Of a stretch of 6,671 bases of DNA, positions 1 through 5,848 are shown in pieces. How positions within the stretch are numbered: the stretch's first letter is position 1; each line of letters starts with the position of its first letter. The translations under genes were made by a program, and so were the position numbers. Source of the stretch: Oscillospiraceae bacterium (GTDB lineage: Bacteria > Bacillota > Clostridia > Oscillospirales > Ruminococcaceae); assembly GCA_016302225.1 (NCBI GenBank), contig JAEDOB010000123.1:1-6671 (forward strand), read 5' to 3'. Below the pieces are notes generated by a model. It was not told the DNA's origin, made no database searches, and saw only the letters and a list, made by a program, of their open reading frames with translations.

Positions 1-634
1 TGCGGCTGACATTTTCGTAACAGCGTTTTCTGTCCATACAGCCGATGTAACAGCATTCGTTGCAGAGAAACTCGGTTTTGTCCTTTTGTGCTTCGGACAG
101 CCTGTCCAGATCGTCAAAGCGTTTATTCAGCCGAAAATCCGGGACCACATACAGAAAATCATCACGTTTTGTTTCGTCGGAAAAATCTTGAAAATCCGTC
201 AGAACTTTGGTAGTCGATGAAACAAAATAAAACTCGGGATAATTTGCTTTCAGATATTCAAGAAGCAGCTCCGAACAGATAATAACACCGTTTTTGACAC
301 CGCTTTTTTCACTGAACATTTTGCAGAGGGCATTGCATTTTCTGTCGGAAAGATGCTCCTCTTTCAGCAGTGAATTGCTGAATGTCAGACGGGAAGAGAT
401 GTTATATTCCCGCATAAGGGCAAGTACTTCTCGGGGTTCGCCGTAACCAAATCCCACACGTCCGCCGCCCCAGATACAATCGGACGGTGCGCCGTAAATC
501 GAGCCTATGTCACACCATTCGTAAAAGTACTCCCTGTGTTCACGGAAAAGCGGCAGAAATACCTTGTACAGCTCATAAAACTCAAACAGACCGGGAAGGT
601 GATAATATGCCGTGCTTTTGGACGATTTAATCAT
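1..634 (-). CDS. Uncharacterised protein with a Cys-rich motif, 3' end outside the window (partial)
   Basis: The first 211 codons are visible, starting at ATG 634-632 and running leftward off the window edge without a stop. A GAGG sits at 651-648, 13 nt before the ATG, which is a slightly long spacing. The gene lies 18 bp after the DUF4956 stop, so it is very likely the third gene of the VTC operon. The N-terminus is rich in aromatic residues (YYHLPGLFEFYELYKVFLPL, residues 10-29), followed by a glycine-rich segment (IWGGGRVGFGYGEP, 54-67). After that, hydrophobic strands alternate with helices (RLTFSNSLL, GVIICSELLLEYL, FYFVSSTTKVL, FLYVVPDF), as expected for an alpha/beta barrel. A cysteine cluster follows at C191, C194, C195, C199 and C205 (C-x2-CC-x3-C-x5-C). 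This strand plan and late Cys motif recall the TIM-barrel proteins related to peptidase U32 found in Firmicutes, but that is a memory-based resemblance. No function is established. The cluster could bind a metal or Fe-S centre. Confidence 0.8.
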   Translation of the reverse strand, partial: MIKSSKSTAYYHLPGLFEFYELYKVFLPLFREHREYFYEWCDIGSIYGAPSDCIWGGGRVGFGYGEPREVLALMREYNISSRLTFSNSLLKEEHLSDRKCNALCKMFSEKSGVKNGVIICSELLLEYLKANYPEFYFVSSTTKVLTDFQDFSDETKRDDFLYVVPDFRLNKRFDDLDRLSEAQKDKTEFLCNECCYIGCMDRKRCYENVSR

Positions 635-652
635 ATTTTTGGCGTTACCTCA

Positions 653-1324
653 TTATAATTCATCCTGATGCGAAACCTGCTTCTGACCGCATACAACAGT
701 AAGATTGCCGTTTCTGCATCGTATTTCGTCGATCATTTTTTTCACGCTGCTGTCCTCTTTTAGGATTATTTCGTATTTAAGCTCGTAAAGGCTGCCCATA
801 TTAGTTGTTTTGGACGAAATAAGACGGTATGACGAGGTATAGCCGCTTAAAATATCATCAAAGGCATTTTCAAAATCCATATCCTCGGGGACGGTAATTT
901 TCAGCTCGGACGCTGCCTGCGGCGATTCACCGAATTTTATTGCAGTCAGTATCAGCATTATAAGGCAGACAAATCCCGTAACGGCAAATGCAAACACAAG
1001 CTGTCCCATACCTGTTGCGATACCCGCTGTCATGGCAAGGAAGAGTGCGCCTATCTCCCGTGAGGTCCCGGGTACGGAACGAAATCTTACAAGGCTGAAT
1101 GCACCCATTACCGCAACGCCCGTTCCCACATTTCCGTTTACAAGCATTATTACCGCCTGAACGATAACGGGCAGCATTACCAGCGTGCATACAAAGCTTT
1201 TGCTGTATTTGCTTTTGAACATATAGCAGAGTGCGATAATCAGACCAAGCACAGCCGAAGAGCCTGTGCATAACAAAAGCTCCGAAACGTTGATCTGACC
1301 GAACGTCAGCATATCGGTGAACAT
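653..1324 (-). CDS. DUF4956 family integral membrane protein
   Basis: This 223-aa protein has hydrophobic stretches at about residues 13-36, 43-63, 67-79, 92-105 and 107-130, consistent with about four or five membrane segments. A soluble alpha/beta tail follows at about 137-215. The conserved segment GAFSLVRFRSVPGTSREIGA (74-93) is the hallmark by which I recognise DUF4956. The family has no settled function; its genes commonly sit beside VTC-domain genes and CotH-kinase genes, as here. The start is ATG 1324, supported by AAGGAG at 1340-1335 with 10 nt spacing; a second ATG at codon 5 is possible. The start lies inside the end of the VTC gene (19-bp overlap), which suggests translational coupling. 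The motif order and the tail resemble MgtC-type proteins (see findings). It is likely a membrane partner or regulator of the VTC protein, by inference from context only. Confidence 0.88.
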   Translation of the reverse strand: MFTDMLTFGQINVSELLLCTGSSAVLGLIIALCYMFKSKYSKSFVCTLVMLPVIVQAVIMLVNGNVGTGVAVMGAFSLVRFRSVPGTSREIGALFLAMTAGIATGMGQLVFAFAVTGFVCLIMLILTAIKFGESPQAASELKITVPEDMDFENAFDDILSGYTSSYRLISSKTTNMGSLYELKYEIILKEDSSVKKMIDEIRCRNGNLTVVCGQKQVSHQDEL

Positions 1325-1980
1325 AATTTAAATTCTCCTTTTAATTCTTTTATGTAAAACTGTCCGTATTTTGAAAAGGATACGGGATAGAGTTTTAGCT
1401 GTGAAAGTGCCGAGGATAACCACAGGGGCATAGCGTTTGGTATCTTTATTTCCATCAGGACGCTGCCGTTTGAAAGCAGCTCAATGCCGTGATCTCCCGC
1501 TCTCAGATCAAGCTCGTCACGTCGGCAGCGTATTTTAAAGTCAAAGGTCATACGAAGGCTTGTTTCATCAATTCCCGTCATTGCGATACGGTCATAGGCA
1601 ATAAATATTTTCGGATATGCGCTGTAATAGCTGCGGAAATATTCTATCTCCCTGAATATCTGACTGTCTGCGGGGAACCTGCCGCTTTGAATGCAGCTTT
1701 CCGCTGCGGAAAGTGTGAGAGCCTGTCTGCGCTTGTAGACAATGCCCTTGTATTTCTTTTTCAGCTCCAGAAAAACCTCATGGTCATCACTTTTCGGAAC
1801 GCCGTAGCTTCTCAGCCGAAGCTTTTCCTTGTAAAGCGGCTTTTCGATAGAATTGCGTATCAGACGGTCATCGTCCGTGTCGAAATAAATGCTGCATATG
1901 GTGTGCATACCGAATTTATCCTCGGTCATATATGGAGAAATAAGCTCCCGAAGTTTGTCATACTGCTGCATGGTCAGCAT
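1306..1980 (-). CDS. VTC-domain protein (polyphosphate polymerase-like)
   Basis: The protein is 224 aa from ATG 1980. It carries the conserved blocks of the VTC domain, the triphosphate tunnel fold that makes polyphosphate from ATP in yeast Vtc4. Visible blocks are CSIYFDTDD, EKLRLRSYG (the paired arginines), VFLELKKKYKGIVYKRR (lysines in the tunnel), IAYDRIAM, LMEIKIPNAMP (acidic metal ligand plus lysine) and FSKYGQFY near the C-terminus. There is no signal peptide or membrane segment, so it should be cytoplasmic, possibly docked on the DUF4956 protein encoded next. It is the first gene of the leftward operon. The start is doubtful: in the same frame, codons 2022-1981 read TDYQSTFRRKEQKY, which matches the usual first strand of this family, but there is no ATG, GTG or TTG between the upstream TGA (2031-2029) and ATG 1980. 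The codon at 2022-2020 is ACG, 9 nt after GGGCGG. Without that strand a key tunnel lysine is lost. The polymerase activity itself is inferred; bacterial members are poorly characterised. Confidence 0.88.
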   Translation of the reverse strand: MLTMQQYDKLRELISPYMTEDKFGMHTICSIYFDTDDDRLIRNSIEKPLYKEKLRLRSYGVPKSDDHEVFLELKKKYKGIVYKRRQALTLSAAESCIQSGRFPADSQIFREIEYFRSYYSAYPKIFIAYDRIAMTGIDETSLRMTFDFKIRCRRDELDLRAGDHGIELLSNGSVLMEIKIPNAMPLWLSSALSQLKLYPVSFSKYGQFYIKELKGEFKLCSPIC

Positions 1981-2022
1981 ATATTTCTGTTCTTTTCGCC
2001 TGAATGTTGACTGATAGTCCGT

Positions 2023-2049
2023 ATCTGTTCACCGCCCGATTTTACAGAT
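2023..2049 (-). promoter_or_regulatory. 5'-terminal hairpin in the VTC operon leader
   Basis: ATCTGT and ACAGAT form a perfect 6-bp inverted repeat (2049-2044 with 2028-2023 on the minus strand) around a 15-nt loop containing GGGCGG. The stem starts within a base or two of the predicted transcription start, so the mRNA could begin with a hairpin that presents the ribosome site in its loop. Such 5' stems often protect mRNA, but a 6-bp AT-rich stem is weak and could be chance. On the plus strand the same repeat is followed by a run of T, so a weak terminator in that direction is an alternative reading; no plus-strand gene ends nearby. Confidence 0.35.
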
Positions 2050-2056
2050 TTTTTAC

Positions 2057-2085
2057 ATTGTACCATAATAGTTAAATACTGTCAA
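2057..2085 (-). promoter_or_regulatory. Sigma-A promoter of the VTC-DUF4956 operon
   Basis: On the minus strand there is a perfect -35 TTGACA (2085-2080), a 17-nt spacer and a -10 TACAAT (2062-2057). Transcription should start near 2050, giving a leader of about 70 nt to ATG 1980, or about 28 nt to the suspected original start at 2022. No other promoter is needed for the two downstream genes, which follow with an overlap and an 18-bp gap. Confidence 0.8.
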
Positions 2086-2100
2086 GATAAATATAATTTT

Positions 2101-2116
2101 TTTCGGATATTTCGGA
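2101..2116. repeat. Direct repeat TTTCGGA between divergent promoters
   Basis: TTTCGGA occurs at 2101-2107 and again at 2110-2116, a 9-bp period. It lies between the two -35 elements and ends 8 bp before the CotH -35 hexamer. This is where an activator of the CotH gene, or a shared regulator of both directions, would bind. The period is close to one helical turn, but two short copies in AT-rich DNA can arise by chance. Confidence 0.3.
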
Positions 2117-2124
2117 ATAACGCC

Positions 2125-2153
2125 TTTACAAATCATAGCAGCAGATGTATAAT
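2125..2153 (+). promoter_or_regulatory. Sigma-A promoter of the CotH-kinase gene
   Basis: The -35 is TTTACA (2125-2130), the spacer 17 nt and the -10 TATAAT (2148-2153), with predicted initiation near 2160. The -35 is 39 bp from the -35 of the leftward operon, so the two promoters are back to back and could share regulation. The ribosome site is AAAGGCGG at 2175-2182, 6 nt before ATG 2189. Confidence 0.8.
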
Positions 2154-2188
2154 TAGGATAATGAGAATTTTTTGAAAGGCGGTAAACC

Positions 2189-4261
2189 ATGAGATCAACA
2201 AAGATTTACGCCGGGATAATATCCGCACTGATTGCTGCGGGCATACTTTCGGGCTGTACCGACAAAAATGACATTTCCCAAACGGAGGTCAATACATCGG
2301 CTGCCTCGGATACTGTTTCGGAAAACAGTGCTTCGGAGGAAATTTCTTTCAGCCATAAAAGCGGATTTTACAAGGATAATTTTCGGTTAGAGATAACTTG
2401 TCCCGACCCGAAGGCGAAAATATACTATACTGCCGACGGAAGTGTTCCGAGTGAAGCTAGCACTCTGTACAGTGAACCCATAGCCCTCAAAAACAGGAGC
2501 AGCGAGCCAAATGTGCTGAGTGCAAAGACGGGAATAAGCGTCGGAGAAAATTACACACCCCGTGAAAAGGTCACTAAGGCAAATGTTATACGGGCAGTGG
2601 CAGTGCACGAGGACGGCAGCACAAGTGATGTTCTGAACGGCACATTCTTTGTGGGGATTGACCGTGAAAAGGAATACGAAAATGTGCCTGTTATCTCAAT
2701 TTTGACAGACAGCGGAAATCTTTTTGATTACGAAACGGGCATCTATGTTATGGGTGCGACCTATGACAAATGGATAGCCGAGGACGAGAACAACAAGCGT
2801 CTTGAAGGCTGGCAGTCGCAGGGAAACTATACCAACAGGGGCAGAGAATGGGAGCGTCCCGTGTCTGTTGAATTTATTGCGTCGGACGGCAGCGTTGGAT
2901 TTTCGCAGGATATGGGTGTCAGGATAATGGGAGCGGCTTCAAGAAATGCCCCCCAGAAGAGTATGCGTTTTATTGCACGTGAGGAATACGGCAGCAAGTC
3001 GGTAAGGTATGAGATAATTCCCGATAACCTTCGTTCCGACGGGGAGGGAAAGGTGGAAAAGTACAAATCCTTCCTGCTCAGAAACGGCGGCAACGACTGC
3101 GATTTTGCCAAGATACGTGACCCGCTGTTACAGGAGTGTGTAAGTGCCAGACGGTTTGACACCCAGCAGTTTACGCCCTGTGTTGCATTCATAAACGGCG
3201 AATATTGGGGAATGTACACCATTGCAGAGGATTACAGCGACAACTACATTGAAAATAACTACGGCATTGACAATAAGAATGTTATAATGATAAAATGCGG
3301 TGAAGTTGAGGAGGGGGAGGAAGGCGACATTTCATATTACAACGAAATGTTTGATTTCATTGCACAAAATGATATGTCCGTCCCCGAAAATTACGAAAAA
3401 GCCTGCGAAATGCTTGATATGGGCAGCTATATTGATTATGCGGCATTTAATCTTTACATCTATAACGAGGACAGCTTTTTAAAGGACAATAACTGGCGTA
3501 TGTGGCGTGTAAAAGCTCCCGACGAGAATATTGCCGCCGCAGACGGAAAATGGCGCATGATGGTTTACGATACGGATTTTTCCTCGGGAATTTACAGCGG
3601 CGGTTCAAATTATAATCAAAATAACATATCAGATTATCTCAGACCCAAAAGTTCGGACGGCAATTATGTTCCCGAAACCGATGAAAACGGTGAGATAATT
3701 CGTGACCCGTCGGATATGTTCCGTGCACTTTATGCAAATGAGGACTTTAAAAAAGAACTTGTGCTTACATTGTGCGATATGAGAAACTACGATTTTCTTC
3801 CGACGGACGTTCTTGAAAGAATAAATGAGCTTTACGAGGTTTACGGCAAGCTTGTGCCGCCGACATTTGAGCGATTTGGTCCCGAATGGGTAACATATGA
3901 CCCCAAAGGTCATTATGAGCAGCAGGTAAACGGTCTTGCCGTGTTTATTGACGGCAGATACAGCGGTATGCCAAGGGTAATTGAAAAAGCCTTCAGACTC
4001 AGCGAATGCGTAAATGCCGAGATCTCCTGTTCTGACAGCGCAAAGGGAACGGTCAGAATAAATAATACTGTTCTTGACCTTGATGAAGCCGTTTCGGGAA
4101 AATATTTTACCGAATATCCCGTGACCGTTACCGCATTGCCCAAGGACAGCAGCCGCTTTAAGGAATGGGTCGTAACAGGCTGTGAAATATCCGACCCTAC
4201 ATCTCCTTCTGCCGAAATAAGCTTTTCGGGAGAGTTTACCGTTCGGGCGGTATTTGAATAA
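2189..4261 (+). CDS. CotH-kinase domain lipoprotein with chitobiase-like and InlB-type repeat domains
   Basis: This 690-aa protein begins with a lipoprotein signal (residues 1-22, lipobox LSGC, lipidated Cys23) and a Ser/Thr-rich linker to about 52, so it should be anchored outside the cytoplasmic membrane. Residues about 53-155 match a chitobiase/hexosaminidase C-terminal-type beta domain (IYYTADGSVPSEASTLYSEP). Residues about 166-570 form the CotH kinase domain: MGVRIMGAASRN, FLLRNGGND-x5-IRDPLLQ, INGEYWGMY, then FLKDNNWRMWR with D433 and MMVYDTDFSSG with D461/D463. These are the expected positions of the catalytic and metal-binding aspartates, so the kinase looks intact. Residues about 608-690 resemble a divergent InlB B-repeat (VTVTALP-x5-FKEW, ending FTVRAVFE), a likely surface-binding module. 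Bacillus CotH phosphorylates spore coat proteins. Here the lipoprotein form and the neighbouring VTC and DUF4956 genes suggest another, unknown substrate. An acidic insert (EVEEGEEGD, 372-380) is present. No dockerin is visible. Confidence 0.9.
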   Translation: MRSTKIYAGIISALIAAGILSGCTDKNDISQTEVNTSAASDTVSENSASEEISFSHKSGFYKDNFRLEITCPDPKAKIYYTADGSVPSEASTLYSEPIALKNRSSEPNVLSAKTGISVGENYTPREKVTKANVIRAVAVHEDGSTSDVLNGTFFVGIDREKEYENVPVISILTDSGNLFDYETGIYVMGATYDKWIAEDENNKRLEGWQSQGNYTNRGREWERPVSVEFIASDGSVGFSQDMGVRIMGAASRNAPQKSMRFIAREEYGSKSVRYEIIPDNLRSDGEGKVEKYKSFLLRNGGNDCDFAKIRDPLLQECVSARRFDTQQFTPCVAFINGEYWGMYTIAEDYSDNYIENNYGIDNKNVIMIKCGEVEEGEEGDISYYNEMFDFIAQNDMSVPENYEKACEMLDMGSYIDYAAFNLYIYNEDSFLKDNNWRMWRVKAPDENIAAADGKWRMMVYDTDFSSGIYSGGSNYNQNNISDYLRPKSSDGNYVPETDENGEIIRDPSDMFRALYANEDFKKELVLTLCDMRNYDFLPTDVLERINELYEVYGKLVPPTFERFGPEWVTYDPKGHYEQQVNGLAVFIDGRYSGMPRVIEKAFRLSECVNAEISCSDSAKGTVRINNTVLDLDEAVSGKYFTEYPVTVTALPKDSSRFKEWVVTGCEISDPTSPSAEISFSGEFTVRAVFE

Positions 4262-4322
4262 TTCAGATATACGTTACATTAAAAAATGCACAAAAGGTCA
4301 GTAAATCGGACTTCATAGGGTA

Positions 4323-4351
4323 TTGTTAATTGGGGGATAATAGGCTATAAT
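4323..4351 (+). promoter_or_regulatory. Sigma-A promoter of the GH43 gene
   Basis: The -35 is TTGTTA (4323-4328), the spacer 17 nt and the -10 TATAAT (4346-4351), predicting initiation near 4358 and a leader of about 100 nt. No clear Rho-independent terminator separates it from the CotH gene 60 bp upstream, so some read-through into GH43 is possible. Confidence 0.7.
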
Positions 4352-4369
4352 TATTGTACGTGCATAATT
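4349..4369. promoter_or_regulatory. Imperfect operator-like dyad over the GH43 transcription start
   Basis: AATTAT and ATAATT form 6-bp arms separated by 9 nt, covering the end of the -10 box and the predicted start site. A repressor bound here would block initiation. The arms are pure A/T, so chance is a serious alternative. Confidence 0.2.
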
Positions 4370-4375
4370 GACAAG

Positions 4376-4388
4376 GCGTTAATAACGC
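4376..4388. promoter_or_regulatory. 13-bp palindrome in the GH43 leader (candidate operator)
   Basis: GCGTTA-A-TAACGC is a perfect dyad with 6-bp arms around one central base. It sits about 20-30 nt downstream of the predicted start and 68 nt before the GH43 ATG, a usual place for a repressor of a sugar-utilisation gene. The symmetric form suits a dimeric repressor better than the AraC-family protein encoded downstream, which usually reads direct repeats. Confidence 0.4.
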
Positions 4389-4456
4389 AAATGCTCAGTT
4401 TCCCCAAAAGCGCAATAAACCATTTTTCGGGAAAAGCAAGAAAGGCGGCAAATATT

Positions 4457-5797
4457 ATGAATCCATATCTTCCCAACTGCGAGTATATCCCCGACGGAGA
4501 GCCGAGAGTTTTCGGTGACAGGGTATATATTTACGGCTCACACGACAGGTCGGGCTCTGACAGCTTCTGCGATTTTGTTTTAAAATGCTGGAGTGCACCC
4601 GTAAACGACCTTACCAAATGGGTCTGCCACGGCGATATTTTTCACACTAAAGCGGACAGAGATCACCCTTCCGATATTGACTGGAACGGCGATAATACTT
4701 ACCTTTTTGCTCCCGATGTTGTACAGGGTACCGACGGAAAATATTATCTTTACGCTTACATTGTAAATGCAAAGGGCTGTGTTGCCGTCAGCGACAAGCC
4801 CGAGGGACCCTTCAAGCTTGTTTCCAAATACAAGTACACCATTCCCGACGAGGTCTGCTGCAACGGCTGGTTTATTGACCCGGGAGTGCTTGTTGACGAC
4901 GACGGCAGGACATATATCTACTGCGGATTTGAGCGTTCCTTCCTTGCTGAAATAAACAGCGAAAATATGTATGAGGTCATTGACGGCAGCTGCATTGAGC
5001 ATTTTATTCCCTGCGTCGAAACGGCAGAAGGCGGGTTTACGGAAAAGGAGTCGCTTTTCTATGAGGCATGCTCGCCCCGAAAAATTAACGGCATCTACTA
5101 TATGATCTATTCACCGAAGCAGGGCAGCCGTCTTGCGTATGCCACCTCGGACAGTCCCACCGGACCGTACACCTATCGGGGATATATTGTTGACAACGGC
5201 GTCGATTATCCGGGCGGAAACAATCACGGCTCTGTTGCCTGCATAAACGGTCAGTGGTACATTTTCTATCACCGCATGACAAACGGCACAATTATGTCAA
5301 GGCGGGGCTGCGTTGAAAAGATCGAGATACTTCCCGACGGAACTATCCCGACCGTTGAAATGACCTCTCTCGGCTTTGAGGACAGCCTTAATCCTTATGA
5401 GATAACACCTGCGGACATTGCCTGCGTTCTGAAAGGAAGCGCATTTATAACCGAAAGAAATGTGTTTGACAGGGCAATAATAAATATTTGTGACGGCGAT
5501 GTTATCGGCTATAAATACTTTGATTTCGGAGAGGACAATTCCAGCAAAACTATGGAATTTGCCGCAAAAATAAAGGGAATGGGCTGCGGCTGTCATATGC
5601 ACATTTTTGCGGACGATGAAGAGATCGGCGTTTGTGACATCGGTCAGGACGGCGGAATTGTAAAAGCAATTGTAAAAGCCGTTACGGGCAGACACGCCGT
5701 GTATTTCAAAATATCCACCGATTACAGCGGCTGGACAGCGGATTATTTCAAGGGCAGGAGCCTATTTGAGCTTTCCGAATTTGTGTTTATGAAGTAA
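4457..5797 (+). CDS. Glycoside hydrolase family 43 enzyme with C-terminal CBM6-like domain
   Basis: This 446-aa enzyme is read from ATG 4457, which follows AAAGGCGG (4441-4448) by 8 nt and gives the typical family opening NPYLPNCEYIPDGEP. The frame is open to ATG 4391, but that extension has no ribosome site and does not look like part of the family. The five-bladed propeller (about 1-310) shows the expected catalytic set: Asp13 as base in YIPDGEP, Asp141 in FIDPGVLVDDDG as pKa modulator, and Glu203 in FYEACSPRKING as acid. NNHGSV with His257 and YHR at 271-273 complete the active-site region. Residues about 320-446 look like a beta-sandwich of CBM6 type. There is no signal peptide, so it probably acts in the cytoplasm on imported oligosaccharides. 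Beta-xylosidase or alpha-L-arabinofuranosidase activity is most likely from the subfamily look; sequence alone does not decide it. The AraC gene follows 51 bp on. Confidence 0.92.
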   Translation: MNPYLPNCEYIPDGEPRVFGDRVYIYGSHDRSGSDSFCDFVLKCWSAPVNDLTKWVCHGDIFHTKADRDHPSDIDWNGDNTYLFAPDVVQGTDGKYYLYAYIVNAKGCVAVSDKPEGPFKLVSKYKYTIPDEVCCNGWFIDPGVLVDDDGRTYIYCGFERSFLAEINSENMYEVIDGSCIEHFIPCVETAEGGFTEKESLFYEACSPRKINGIYYMIYSPKQGSRLAYATSDSPTGPYTYRGYIVDNGVDYPGGNNHGSVACINGQWYIFYHRMTNGTIMSRRGCVEKIEILPDGTIPTVEMTSLGFEDSLNPYEITPADIACVLKGSAFITERNVFDRAIINICDGDVIGYKYFDFGEDNSSKTMEFAAKIKGMGCGCHMHIFADDEEIGVCDIGQDGGIVKAIVKAVTGRHAVYFKISTDYSGWTADYFKGRSLFELSEFVFMK

Positions 5798-5808
5798 GGC
5801 AGGCAGTA

Positions 5809-5817
5809 TGATATAAT
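5809..5817 (+). promoter_or_regulatory. Extended -10 promoter of the AraC-family gene
   Basis: TGATATAAT is a perfect extended -10 element (TGN followed by TATAAT) 11 bp after the GH43 stop. No good -35 is seen at the right distance, which extended -10 promoters tolerate. Initiation near 5824 leaves a leader of about 25 nt. The regulator can therefore be made independently of GH43, as well as by read-through. Confidence 0.6.
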
Positions 5818-5848
5818 TGGTTTATCAAAAAATATCGGAGTGATGCTA

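Noticed and set aside
1489..2010. A 173-codon open frame on the plus strand
   Set aside because: It is antisense to the VTC gene, whose conserved blocks clearly mark the minus strand as coding. The antisense translation shows no recognisable domain.
2827..3222. A 131-codon open frame on the minus strand inside the CotH gene
   Set aside because: It overlaps the best-conserved part of the kinase domain and has no ribosome site or family resemblance.
4237..4252. TACCG-TTCGGG-CGGTA stem-loop near the end of the CotH gene as a terminator
   Set aside because: It lies inside the coding sequence, has only a 5-bp stem, and is not followed by a run of T.
2189..4261. CotH domain as evidence that the organism sporulates
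   Set aside because: CotH-kinase domains are widespread outside spore coats, and this one is on a lipoprotein with surface-type modules. No spore gene is in view.
4391..4456. Upstream ATG extension of the GH43 gene by 22 codons
   Set aside because: There is no Shine-Dalgarno sequence before ATG 4391, the segment contains the AAAGGCGG site of the better start, and GH43 enzymes of this type begin near NPYLP.
5840..5848. GTG 5840 or ATG 5843 as the AraC gene start
   Set aside because: GTG 5840 overlaps the GGAG ribosome site and ATG 5843 is only 2 nt from it, while ATG 5849 has ideal 8-nt spacing.
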